Source: Dryococelus australis
Lineage: Eukaryota; Arthropoda; Insecta; Phasmatodea; Phasmatidae
Length of the DNA: 64,000 nt
Assembly (NCBI GenBank): GCA_029891345.1
Contig: CM057009.1
Location: forward strand, 285,706,966-285,770,965
Direction: 5' to 3'
The position numbers were made by a program, and so were the translations under genes. This document shows, in pieces, positions 23,905 through 35,093 of this stretch. Every line of letters begins with the position of its first letter. Within the stretch, counting starts at the first letter, position 1. A model generated the notes under the pieces. The model was not told where the DNA came from and did no database searches. It saw nothing but the letters and a program-made list of their open reading frames with translations.

Positions 23905-23985
23905 AAGTGCTTCCCAGAGCAATTAAGGGCATCCTAACAAAAAATTAATCTAACATAAATCACTTCGTAACATCATGAATGACAT
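23905..23985 (+). repeat. Dispersed repeat, copy B
   Basis: This matches 11790-11865 in the same orientation (GCTTCCCAGAGCAATTAAGG, then AAATCACTTCGTAACATC). See copy A. Confidence 0.75.
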
Positions 23986-25330
23986 AATAAAACTAGTATA
24001 CTGACAGAAAGAAAAAAAGGAAGGGTCCCGTACAAATAAAATTTTTTATATATGCATATTTAAATGCCAGAACATTAATCTTTTAGTGAAAACAAGACAT
24101 TAAGTAAGCTCGGTATATGTAGAACAAATTTTTTCTTTGATAGTTCATTTTTTTAAATTGAAACTTTACGAAATGTTGTATATTCAAAAGGTGGGAAGTT
24201 CACAAACTATGGTTTCAATCAAAATTAAAAATAAAGTGGAAATGGCTGACGGAGAGGAGGAAGCATAAATGCCATGGCCGTTCTTTGGTGAACATGACAG
24301 GAGTCACGGGTACCCTGTCACAGCTACCAGGTTAGACTGCGAAGCTGCAGTCTTCTGCGTACTACCAGGTTGGTACGGACTGGTACTCAGATAATAAATG
24401 GGATTGCCAAACTTTTATCAGTGATGCTGGGGAACTGCTAAATTGTGAACTGCGACCTCTAAAACGGTTGGGCACAGAATTAACACAAAATCACAGTTAC
24501 CGCAAAACTGGGTCAGGAAAACACTAGAACATCACTTACCCATAATGGAAGTCGATAACTACACTAACATAGTCTACAAACACTAAACTTCATTGTAGCA
24601 CAACCACATGATGAGACATAAGAAGAACTTCACAAAACTACATCCTGGTTATAAGTGAAGTCCAGTGTTGTGGGTCCTCAAGTGCTATGCCCACAGCTAG
24701 CCAGTGGGACGAAGAATGCTGGTAGATACGTGGTGAACTCTCCTTACAAGGATGTGGCTGAGCTTAGGAGTATTCCGCTATATGGCATGACATTATCCAA
24801 ATGACAGCGTTCAATGTGATTCACGCCTAGTAACAGCGTGAAAAGAGATGACACGAGGTAAAACTACGGCGCTTGGAAGGACGTGGCAAAATAAAAAACA
24901 AAGGCTTGCAGCCGGATGTGACTGTGACACAAAAAATATACAGTGTGTTAAGATACACATCCTGAAAGAAAGGTGTGTGTAGTTAAATGCCTGGAAATGC
25001 ATTGACAACTTGGCCGAAGCGTATTTTGTGTGTCTGTGAGGCCAGAAGAACATGAATGTAAGAAGACCATCAATAAGTTAAAATGAATGTATTCACTGAG
25101 ATAATTATCTCTTTCAAAATAAATCAATTGTAAATGAAATAAAATAATATCCCCAATAGAAAATAAGCTTGTTCAACACTCAACATGATAAATAGAAAAA
25201 CAAAATTTCTTAATGTTTAAAACAGTAGACCACAAATTTAACCCCCAAACTGTAATTTATTAATTTTTTACATTTTTGATAATAGAGTACAGAAAATATA
25301 TCACTGACTTGGCACTATTCTTATAATCTC

Positions 25331-26907
25331 TAATGGTGGCTGTTGTTGCAGAATTCCATAAACAATTATGTTGCTTGCTTGCCTTGGTCGAAATGCTTTG
25401 AAACTTCTAGTTAATATATAAAGGCGTATGTAAGATGCTTTCATTAATCAATTATGGAACCACTAAAAACACTGTTTATACTTGCATAGAGTTACATGGT
25501 GCCTAAGAAGTGTTTACAAGTGATATGTTTGTTCACTACTGTATTACAGGAAAATTTTTGGATAATTTGAAAATCTGCTAATCTGAACAACCCCATGTCC
25601 TAATTAGTTTGGATTAATGAAACACTACTGTATTTATACAAATATTTATTAAAGTATAATAAGGTTGCTATTTTCAAAATATATTTAAAAAAATATTAAC
25701 TTAACTTCTATAGTGCTATTTGTGGTTGTACTTTCTTCTATAGTAGTGCATGAAAAAATTTATCAAGTAAATTTTAATGCTCATGTTAGGTATTGTTGGA
25801 TGGAGATACCTCATAAGCATGGGCATCATTAGTTGGAAAACCAATTGTTGCTTTGGACACTGCTAACTATGTCTCAAGATAAGGTACTTATTGCAAATAA
25901 AATTCAATTATAACTGATATGAAATTTATAAACTAGGAAACATGATATGAAATGCTCAAATTTACAGCAAATAAAAAAAATAGAGCAAAAAATTTAAATA
26001 CAATAAAACTCGTCTAAATGCAATTTTTCTTAGATTTAGAGACAAGTTGCAGCAACTTTTATAGTATCAAATGAGTTCCAAGATGTCACTGTAGACATAA
26101 TTCTTGGAAGGAAAATCTACACTTAATTTGATGTGTTTTGGTATAATTATATAAACTTTTACGGATTACTGGCAGTCAAGTCCTTATAACACAATGCCAA
26201 GCAGGAATAGCAAATTAGGGGGTGGGGGAGGATATCCCCCTCTAAATCTCCCCCACTAATGCTGCCCATGTTATAAGCTGATATTTATGAAGGATAAGGG
26301 ACTTAAAAATAATATTAAGTAAATAAAATTGAAAATTAGCAAAGCAGCAGCAGTGGAACTTAATGTAACTTAAGAAAAGATGGATGAAAGTGTTGATATT
26401 ATAAGATGCCATGGACATTAGTGATAGTACTTGAAATTGAAGTACATATTCTTTACTTGAAATATAATTGTTCACTAAAGTGTGCTTATATTGTAAATTA
26501 CTATTGGGTGTGTAAGGGATATTCCAGAAACACAGCCATAGCATGCAATTTTGAATGTGATTTTATCATAGATATAGTTTACCATGTTTATGTTTGGACC
26601 ATTTTCATGGACTTAGCTAATTTTGTCTGTGATAAGGTGCGCAATAGGATTAGCAGTAATTGTGTAGCGTACTTTTAATATTTTTTACTTTACTTTATTG
26701 AATCTAGGATGTATGTAATGTATATGCTATATTCTGCATATTTTTGTAAGATATATTTCTATGTTATTTGTTTTATTAATTTCTCTGAAAAAGTGTGTTT
26801 AGTAATCTATTTTGTTAAGATTTGTTTTTCTGCAGAAAATTTGTGAATGCTATTAGTTGAATTATTGCTTTAGGTATAACAAGCCTCGGTTTTCTTTTTA
26901 TTTTCAG
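25331..26907 (+). other. Intron upstream of the ASAP exon
   Basis: T-rich AT-rich sequence ends in a pyrimidine-rich tract and TTTTATTTTCAG at 26896-26907. A short C-rich hairpin (GTGGGGGAG pairing with CTCCCCCAC) occurs at about 26222-26258. No other exon is recognised. Confidence 0.6.
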
Positions 26908-26993
26908 TATCTTATAAAAGTGAATGAAATTAAAACTAAAAAAGGAATTGAATTGCTTCAACATCTAGTGGAATATTACCATGCACAAACCAA
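26908..26993 (+). CDS. ASAP: Internal exon of an ASAP-type Arf GAP (BAR domain part)
   Basis: The exon is bounded by TTTTATTTTCAG on the left and GTAAGTA on the right. It reads YLIKVNEIKTKKGIELLQ then HLVEYYHAQT, with two bases left for a split Asn codon. From memory of the family, ASAP proteins (Arf GAPs with BAR, PH, GAP, ankyrin and SH3 domains) have a nearly identical stretch in the BAR region, ending in HAQ-x-N before FFQDGL. These proteins act at membranes, where the BAR domain senses curvature and the GAP domain stimulates GTP hydrolysis on Arf proteins in adhesion and vesicle traffic. The exon starts in phase 0 and ends in phase 2. Neighbouring exons were not found in the window, so the flanking introns would be at least 26 kb and 37 kb unless exons were missed. 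This is the only host coding sequence I can name here. Confidence 0.85.
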
Positions 26994-27167
26994 GTAAGTA
27001 CTCTTAATATTTTAGAACCAATAAAAAGTATTTTTTAAATTTACTAGCCCATTATCTGTGTTTTCTACCACTATATAATGCATTTTTCCTATTTCAGCAA
27101 AGATAAATATTTTTGTTTTCACTATTCATATGGAAATAGCATGGGGCTATTTGCAGAGATTAAATTA

Positions 27168-27737
27168 TACTATCTACTAAAAAGTAATTGGGCATCTGTG
27201 AAGATAGGTAATTCAGTACGTCATTTGACTTGTGTTTCACGGCCTTCGGCGTAGGACCGCTGGTGTTTGTCCATGGTAGCATGAACACAGATGCCTATTG
27301 TAACATACTGGATAATGTAATGCACCCAACATTGTGGCGTTTTTATGGAATGGACCAGTGTTACTTCGAAGGATGACAATGCCAGATGCCATGTTTCAAG
27401 GGCTAGTATGCAGTGGTACTCCGACAACAATGTTTGCCAATTGGACTGGCCCGCCCAGAGCCCTGACCTCAACCCTATAGAACATCTTTGGGACGAATTG
27501 GATCGCCGGGTAAGGGCTAGTCAGCTGCAGCCAAAATCCATTGCTTAACTCATGGAATGGTTGCAAGAAGAACGGTGACAAATCCCCATGGATGTCCTGC
27601 AAACACTTGTAGAGAGCATGCCAGACAGGGTGGCTGCTGTTATAGCCACAAGAGGTGGCCCTACGAGATTCTAATGGGGTGACAAGCACAGAGAAAATGT
27701 TGTGGACAGGTGCCCAATTACTTTTTGGTAGATAGTG
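27168..27737 (+). mobile_element. Internally deleted Tc1-like transposon
   Basis: Terminal inverted repeats match: left TACTATCTACTAAAAAGTAA (27168 on) and right, complemented, CACTATCTACCAAAAAGTAA (from 27737), continuing through TTGGGCA. Both ends are flanked by TA, the Tc1/mariner target duplication. The element is only 570 bp, against well over 1 kb for autonomous members. Confidence 0.92.
27240..27675 (+). pseudogene. Tc1-like transposase, C-terminal half
   Basis: The transposase cuts and pastes the element through a DDE catalytic triad. The region reads VFVHGSMNTDAYCNIL to about 27370, then shifts frame by one base into DDNARCHVSR (second Asp) and WPAQSPDLNPIEHLWDEL (the Glu), ending GGPTRF. 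The N-terminal DNA-binding domains and the first Asp are missing because of the internal deletion. One frameshift at about 27372 and a stop at about 27546 are present. It is nonfunctional. Confidence 0.92.
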
Positions 27738-27739
27738 TA

Positions 27740-28218
27740 ATTTCGTTTTTGACTAGTTTAATATTTTATAGTAGTAAATATTATTGATGTTTAGAATTGG
27801 CATTACAGTAAATGTCTGCAGGTGGTAACGTAAAGAAAATGATCAAAAGCAGTGTATCTGTTTAAATGATCTGTGCGTGACACATGAGTATAGTGCTATA
27901 TTAGTATTTGTCTCGTGTTTTAAAATAATGCTGAGATCCCACTGAGACAGGTCTACACTACATTCACTAATTAAGGATGTAATGGAGTTTGTGACACAGC
28001 TCATATAGTAATGTTACAATTTGATCTTACTAGTGATGAACTGTGTGAGTGTGGAGAGATTTGGGTGGCTCTCAACATTTAGATCTTTGGAGTCAATGAA
28101 GGTGAAGCAAGGGGTGTGTGGAGCAGCACTGCAATGCGATTATATAGAGAAGGTGAGACCAAACACCATAACAGCGCACGTAATTTGGTTACAGCATTGG
28201 AATGTTTGGGGGGGGGGG
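27740..28218. other. Intronic AT-rich sequence
   Basis: No gene or repeat is recognised between the Tc1 relic and the SINE-like segment. A run of about 16 G at 28207-28222 borders the SINE-like segment. Confidence 0.45.
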
Positions 28219-28219
28219 G

Positions 28220-28357
28220 GGGCAGGAGGCTCCCCAAAAAAACCCACCGATCAGCAGCATTGCTCGGCACAATTCCCACATGCGAAAATTCAAGAATTAA
28301 ACTTGGTTCGTGTTGGTGGAAGGCGAGTAGTCTGACCACTACACCACCACGGCACTG
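28220..28357 (-). mobile_element. tRNA-derived SINE-like element
   Basis: The minus strand starts GTGCCGTGGTGGTGTAGTGG at 28357, with a good A box (TGGTGTAGTGG). It continues with CTCGCCTTCCACC, close to the anticodon arm of tRNA-Gly(GCC), and then a degenerate B box (AGTTTAATTCT). About 65 bases of non-tRNA body follow and end in a C/G run. The tRNA part cannot be a functional tRNA because the B box and the acceptor stem are disrupted. This is either a SINE head or a tRNA pseudogene. Confidence 0.55.
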
Positions 28358-29790
28358 ACTGTTGATAACAATTTTTAGGGGACTGAAGGTGTCGCTCTTG
28401 TAAATTTTTGAATTATTAAAAAAATACTACAACCTTAGAAAAAAGTAACAAACAAAATGAAAGATTTCTATGTGTGATGCCAGACAGGTGGAGGGACTTA
28501 GCAAGAGTGAAGTTATATTATTGTACTTCGGAGATTGAGGTAGTTACATTTATAATACAAACAAAAAGGGAACAGAGCAGGTTAGGCACACCAGACCTGC
28601 CAGATGCAGAATCTGCAAAATGCTGATAAAGCCTGGCAGTAAATTATGTTGTTTGTGCATACAAACATCCGGAGTGCTTGAGTCGAACGGAAGTGGATCT
28701 ATGTCTTGGGATGAAATAAACGTATGTTCAAGTAGATTACCGGACTATCGCAAATAAAATGTGGTGAAAGCAAACAGTTTCGGTTGAAGTTCACCCAAGC
28801 CGTGAAATGTGTGTAGTTTCTATGCCTGCTGAGTAGACTAGATTAATGAGAAAAGATGGTGGCAAAACAGCTGGCATCTCCCACCAACTAGACTGAAAAT
28901 AAATTTATCTAATGTTATCTTGAACTTCTGGAAATAAAATACAAACACATGTAGAGTTTACTGGATTACAGTAATGTGTGGATTTAGGTTTCAGTTAAAA
29001 TTGTCGCTGTCGGGTGAGACACGAGAGAAACGATGACACAAATACTTACTAGTAATATGGGCACCAGCGGTGCTTCCCAATCACCGAACTATTGAGACTC
29101 AGGGTTCTCAGGGATGTTGTGGGTTCTGTGTGTCCGTCTCACCCGTGCGTACTTACAAACATATAGGCAATACTAAACTTTTACTAAACATCAGTTGGAA
29201 TAAACACTTAATAAAATATATATGGTTAGGACACTGTCACTACTGAATAAAATAGGTAAGTTCACTGTAGACTTGTTTTTATTGTTATTATGCATACAAA
29301 TCAACGTGTCAATGAAATTATCATTATCTCGGTCATGACTAGGCAATTCCGCTTCGGTGCTCCCTAGCCAGCAATTAATCTAGCGCATGCCTATATGGAT
29401 GATCTCACCGAGGTGCGTGAAAGCACAGCCTTCATAAGGGAAGAGGGTATACAGCTGCTAGGGTGGACTGACTGTTTTTCCCTGAAGACAGGACATGGGG
29501 AATTACAAATGAAATCCGTGATGATACGTATTAACACATGTGATTACTTGGCACCACTAATGCAAACTCGTCGGAGCTCGCCCTTCAGCACGTGGGTAGT
29601 GTGGTGATGGCCTATACACAGAGCCGGCTAGGACAGGAATAATTGCACCATACAAAAATCGCAAAATTACATAAACCCTCAAAAGAGACACGAAGCAAGA
29701 TGGGACACGAGATGAGTATTCACAATAAACACACACGTGTGAAAAGAAGTTTAGATGGCGTGGATGCCGCAAATTACACACCATGATGAA
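28358..29790. other. Intronic sequence, no gene recognised
   Basis: Moderately AT-rich. GC-richer parts at 29040-29150 and 29340-29620 suggest unknown repeat fragments. The frames at 29395-29607 (+) and 29557-29784 (-) have no recognisable domain. Confidence 0.4.
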
Positions 29791-29799
29791 CTGGGTGTA

Positions 29800-30765
29800 A
29801 GTTTCGTGCTACAGTATCTGTTGCAGACAAAAAACCGGGTGGTAGTGTGAAATCTGTGCGGACACAGGAGAACATCGACCTTTTAAGGGCAGCTGTCCTT
29901 TGAAACCCAAAGTCTTCAGTGCGTAAACAGGCAGCGGCACTTAATCTGTCAAAGAGTTCAGGGTGTCATTTTGCATACAGACCTAAGTTTACCATTCTTA
30001 CAAACTGCAACTGCTGCAGGTGTTGTCCGACAGTGGTTTTGTGTCAAGGAGAGCCTTCTGTGAGCAATTTCTTGCTCAAGTGTATGAGGAACTGCATATT
30101 CGTAGATGACTGATCATGTCAGATGAGGCTTATTTTGAACTATCGGGCAGTGTGAACAAGCAGAACATGCGCTATTGGAGCGACAATAATCCTTACCAGC
30201 TGCATGAGAAACCACTTCACAGTCGCAGAGTTACATTATGGTGTGAAATTTCAGCCTTGGGTGTTATTGGTCCTTATTTTTTTGAGGATGACAATGGTGT
30301 TGCACTAACAGTGACATTGCAACAATATGTGCAGATACTGACTGAGTTCGTGTTTCCGGCATTGTGCGACCTCAACATCGACTTCGCAAACGTTTATTTC
30401 CAACAAAATGGAGCCACAGCGCATACCGCTCGCCTGTCAATTAACACTTTCTGAGCAATGTTCCAGCATCAAATAATTTTGTGCTTTCTATACATTCCTT
30501 GGGCTGCCAGCTTGCCCAATCTGTCGGCTTATTTTTTTTTTGTGGGTTCTTCAGAAGTCAAGTTTTTCAAACATGCCTGGTAAATCAGTACACACTCAAG
30601 AGGATTTCCGAGGGAATTAACGTTAGATCGGCAGCAACATTGTTGCGAGTTATGGAAAACGTGCTATATCAAGTGCTTGATAAAGCAGTGATTGATTTGA
30701 TGTCGATGCACCACACAAGGACTTTGCAAATGGAAGGGTCATATATCTGATGGCAGCTCATTCTG
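29800..30765 (+). pseudogene. Mariner-like (Tc1/mariner superfamily) transposase, broken
   Basis: The plus strand gives, in pieces, an N-terminal DNA-binding region (RTQENIDLLRAAVL, then VRKQAAALNLS) at 29840-29960. The DDE domain lies at 30116-30454: MSDEAYFELSGSVNKQNMRY, RRVTLWCEISALGVIGPYFF, and FQQNGATAHTAR. The C-terminal end is at 30481-30750 (RVMENVLYQVLDKAVI). In active relatives the second catalytic site reads FQQDGA; here Asp is Asn. The third acidic site near 30530 is degraded to a T-rich run. Stops and frameshifts separate the blocks. I did not find convincing terminal repeats. Confidence 0.85.
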
Positions 30766-30769
30766 GGCT

Positions 30770-33110
30770 AATTACGGCGTGAATTTTGGTGGCTCTGAGT
30801 CTCCTTCATGATGGGCTGGCAACTACATTCCTGATGATTTTATAAGTCATGGCAAATGGACAGGCATTGCAATTTGTGGACTTTTCACTGGGGATATAAT
30901 TGAAGTTGGTGTTGTATGATTGCAGTGGTTTGGTACCGCTTTAATTGATTTCCAGGTGTAATTTCTGATTTGTTTCTCCCCAGTTTCCTTTACTTCATAA
31001 TTTTCATCTTCTACAGTCGTTAGGTGTGCTTGACGATTGGGGTCCCTTTAACTGCCAGAGTCACTCAGCATTAAGTGGTTGCATCCAAACGAGGGCTAAT
31101 TTTTGTTATTTTTGTTAAAGCATTTAAATAGTGTGTACTAGATTTAACTGACTTTGTATGCACACGTTTTTCATAGTACGGAAAATTCCAGGGCGGTATG
31201 TTTGTGGCTATGAAAGGGCATAAAATGTCAACCACGGCTGCTGATCTGGAGTTTTTGATGTGCCTCCTGTATGTTTTAGGGAGTGTTTGTATTTTTGACC
31301 ATTATGATTTTTAATGATTTTCTTTACTTTTTCACATGTTACGTTAAAGCTTGATTGAATATGTTAACTTCTAATTGCTTGGCCTTTTATTTATACTTTT
31401 CTGCTTATGATCACGATGTGATTGCTTTTGCTTTAAGCGATTTTCTTTCAGGTTTACGATAAAGAAGTTTAAATTACTATCCACCCGTCACCAGACATCG
31501 ATGTAGTCCCTTGTGTTTTGGTCATTGTTGTGGTTAAAAGGTCAAGTGGGACCAGCTTGCCGAAGACTGCTAGTAAAAATTTAACATTAATAATTGAAAT
31601 ACTGCAGTCCAATAAATAGTGGTGATTTTTCCATTTGGAAAGCCTTTAAAAGTTGTAGAAAGTAAAGCTTTCTTAATGATTGAGTTGCATCAGTTATACT
31701 TGTAGGAGTTTTAATAATAGGGTTTTGTGAAACTGAATATTGTCAGCTAGTATAATAGCTGATGAGAAAATTTACTGTTGCTATAATTTGTAATACTGTT
31801 TGTTGAGGTGCTAAAATTGTATGATACTGAATTGTCCAAAATATTTTATCGCTAAAAGGGTAAATATTTAAATTAAATATTGTGTATTGAAGAATTCATG
31901 GTCTGCGTTTGTTCAATTAGAGGTTTTAAAGAAAATATATTGGCATAGAATAATATACTATTGTGTGGTATAGCTGAAAACACAAATATAGTGGCTTATG
32001 TTTGAATTTTTGCATTTATGTATTTATTAAAACTAGTAAATGTGAGAATTCATATATGAATGTTACTGATTGAATTAATTCATGCATTTATTATAATGCT
32101 CTTAATGAATTAGTTTTTGCAAGCTTGTTAATTCACTGATGGTATACTAAACATTAATTATAAAGAAATATTTTAGGATTATAAAGTGCTCAATCATTGT
32201 TTGTCTATTTTTGAGAACAACTAATTGAGAGAATAAACAGTTTTACTTGATTTTTATCTATGCTTGTCAATTCCCTCCTTGTGTTTGGTTAGTTATAGCA
32301 CAAGTTCTAAAGTTCTGTTTGTGCCGTACAAGACGGTAACAAGGAAGCTTTTATTACTAAACACTTAGAAATTCCAACACTTTATAACTATTTATTGATT
32401 ACGTTGCCACCAGTTTACAATTTCACAGGGTGCAACACAGATACCACCAGTTTCAAAAGCCTTCTGTACCATCAGGTACAACATTTATAATTTAGGTGCA
32501 AGACAAATGGTACTTGATTAGTAAAAAAATTACCATTTCAAAATTACAGAAAAAATGCTCATGTACAACATTCAAAAATTGTTTAAATCTCGTGCACTTC
32601 TCATTTTCAATTTTCTTGAAATTGGTAAACAATATTATTAGGCTCATACACACAAATTTTGGGAGGGGGGGGGGACCACTAGTAAAATTCTCTGTTAATT
32701 GAGCTTTTTCACCTGTCAGGGCGTGTATTTTAATACCACAATATTTATTGAGAAGCATTTGCTCAGAAAAAACAACTTTTACTAATGACCGACTAATGCT
32801 AATATATAGGGATAAAATACCTAGATAAAGTATTAATGGCTTGGACCAATAGAGATAGATACATGAATTAAACTCTCTAAAATCAAAAAACCAATACACT
32901 AGTGTACACAAGCCAGTGATTGTCACAGTTACCACATAGAATTGCTCTCACCTAACCATAGAAACCTTAAAAAATATGTAAAAGATATCTCAGCTTTCAA
33001 TTACTCAAACATTCCCATGTAACCATGATCTCAAAACATGTATGAAACACAAATGAGACCAATGCAATATATTTTTTTATCAGCAATAAAAACCAGACAC
33101 TACTGCAGAC
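30770..33110. other. AT-rich intronic sequence, no gene seen
   Basis: T/G-rich on the plus strand to about 32330, then turning A/C-rich. The 147-codon minus frame at 32492-32935 has hydrophobic low-complexity composition and no domain. A short G run lies at 32664-32673. Confidence 0.5.
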
Positions 33111-33114
33111 ATAA

Positions 33115-34110
33115 AATTCATTTTGTACTTGGCAAGATACACCCCATTTCACTTGGCGTGAGCAAAAATTATAATCACGAGCCTTCACAAATTTCATAAT
33201 TAATTTCATAGGGCACCATGACAAAATTAGCAACACTAAAGAAATATTAGCTCAATTAAGAAGGCTAAATACACAAATAAATAAATATCCAATCACAGAA
33301 AATAAAGCACCGCCACTCAGTTCTTGTCAGCGAGGAATATTAACTTGCTGCCCAATTGACAAAATAGATGGCAACAAACTCCTCAAGTCCAACACCAGGC
33401 AGAGTACAATTTTAACCTCCAATGACCCAGGAATCTGGCGTTGGACATTGGAAAAAGCCTCATTAAAAGAACTCATAGTAACATTTCAAAATAAGGCCAA
33501 AAAAGCAAAACTCCAGCAGAATTATTAACATCAGAGAGACCCAAGAACTCAAACTCTGATCATGGGCACCTCTAAACAGCCCTTGCATAGCCGTGATTTT
33601 ACAGAACTAGACTCATCTCTGTCCAATCCTACCTTCGCGAGAGTTTCACACAGCATTACATTAAAACTACTGCAAATCATAACCCAAATTTAACAACTGC
33701 AAAGCTCACACGCACCAGATTTCCAGCAGAACCACGTTTTACTGTGGATAAATTCCAACTAAGCTGTTTTAAAGAGTACCTGATTTTATGAACATTTATT
33801 GCCACAATTGCCACAAACTTATCCTTCAAAAGGGCAGGTGTCATTAAATCAGACTATCTGAAAATATTCATCGACCCCAAAAATTTTAATTCACCAGCAA
33901 AATGATTTATGCAATGAAGGAACTGAGTGCACACCTGCAAATTCTTCTGCATTCATGATCGCTGTTCATGGTGATCAAATGTTCATCGACAAAGCAGGTG
34001 AAATCACTGCCAGCTGGAACACAGTTGACATGCTACCTTGCAGCAGTGGCGACGACACCCACATAATAGACGTTGGCCAAAGCGGGAGTAGGAGTGAAGT
34101 GACTTTGTAG
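33115..34110 (+). pseudogene. Unidentified degraded coding stretch
   Basis: Two long plus-strand frames without start codons look like real protein. The first, 33115-33525, has one stop at about 33172 and includes SFCTWQDTPHFTWREQKL, SRAFTNFIINFIGHHDKI, KEILAQLRRLNTQINKY and NDPGIWRWTLEKASLKELI. The second, 33862-34107, includes AFMIAVHGDQMFIDKAGEI and SSGDDTHIIDVGQSGS and ends at a TAG. A shorter frame from 33563 (MGTSKQPLHSRDFTELDSSL) lies between. Their spacing suggests one decayed gene of 300 or more residues, probably of a mobile element. I do not recognise the family. The antisense frame at 32997-33236 is also open, so strand choice is not certain. Confidence 0.3.
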
Positions 34111-34155
34111 GTAGCTGATGGAGAAGTGGTCTGGGAGGGGAAGGCACAAGTCTCA

Positions 34156-34845
34156 CTAAGGCAGGGCGGAGAAGGGAAGGAGGGGAAAGAACAAGGAGGC
34201 AGGAGGGGAGTAAGTTGGCCGAGAAGAGCGCTTAGCCAGAGAACATAGTTCAATAATGTTCAGCGACCAAGTGACTATCCATGTTAGTTTAGGTATTAGA
34301 TTAATGAATGTGATGATGAAAATATATTTTGAATGAAGTAATTTGCCTAAACCTCTTACACATTGTGTTCTTTGAAGAACTGCATTATTGACAGAGTATT
34401 TAAAATTTATACTATAAGTCTTGCAAGAAAATGTAATAACTAAAGTTTTGTTTTTGTTCAATTTCATTCCATTCTGATTACACCAATGCTTAACTGAATT
34501 AACATTATTCTGTAACAAAATACATTCTGTTATTGAAGTAATAGTACAATATAGTTTTAAATCATCTGCATATAGAAATGCATGGGAATAATGCAAAAAT
34601 TCACAAATATCATTTATAAAAATGTTAAATAAAAGTGGTGACAATGTTCCACCTTGTGGTACACCAAAGGGAGTATTATATTCTAGAGAGTTTATATTAT
34701 TAATTCTTACAGAAAACTTTTTATTTCTAAGATAACTTCTTAACCAAGTAACATAATTATTATTTAAACCTATATTTTCAAGCCTAGAAAAAATTAGTGT
34801 GTGAATGCAAGTATTGAAATTTTGCTCATATCAAAATAAATATTT
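34156..34845 (-). pseudogene. LINE reverse transcriptase, palm to thumb
   Basis: The minus strand starts near 34840 with IYFDMSK (first catalytic Asp block) and continues TLIFSRLENIGLNNNYVTW. It then gives the region equivalent to GVPQGGTLSPLLFNIFIND and the intact FLYADDLKLY catalytic box at about 34575-34545. The thumb region follows to 34156. It is frame-shifted around 34650. The YADD residues needed for polymerisation are kept, but upstream fingers are missing. Confidence 0.85.
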
Positions 34846-34849
34846 AATT

Positions 34850-35093
34850 TTTTATTTATTTTATTTTGACTTTTATGAATTTTTATTGTGCCACCCAACA
34901 GTTGAAAACCTTTAAAAGGGGAGTACAGTTACATTAAACATATAAACTAACTACAGACAATAGGACAGGACAATGCATTAAAACAAACAGTACACATTGG
35001 ACTTTGTTTTTGCTACTGTACTCAGCCACTCCTGGAATAGAGCGGAAAGCTATTATGCAGGTCTGAGTTATGTCCCCCAACATCTGCGTTATA
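34850..35093 (-). mobile_element. LINE 3' tail inserted within the LINE
   Basis: The minus strand ends with GTTGGGTGGCACAATAAAAA followed by AAAATAAAATAAATAAA. This is the same tail design as the LINE ends at 2375 and 37168. It lies exactly between the endonuclease-RT linker and the RT palm of the surrounding LINE, replacing the RT fingers, so it looks like a later insertion with deletion or a template switch. Confidence 0.65.

Larger units (their letters stand above)
23521..25330. other. Noncoding with long poly(A)
   Basis: A run of 49 A lies at 23524-23572. It is followed by A-rich sequence and the second copy of the dispersed repeat (23905-23985). The stretch at 24230-24880 is less AT-rich but carries no frame I can identify; the 80-codon minus frame at 24811-25053 is probably chance. 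Confidence 0.45.

Noticed and set aside
11790-23985. LTR pair of a 12-kb retrotransposon
   Set aside because: The matching segment is only about 75 bases with no TG/CA ends and no retroelement genes in the expected order between the copies.
28220-28357. Functional tRNA-Gly gene
   Set aside because: The B box and the acceptor stem are disrupted, so only a SINE head or pseudogene is supported.
32492-32935. 147-codon minus ORF
   Set aside because: Hydrophobic low-complexity translation of AT-rich sequence, including translation of a C/G run; no domain.
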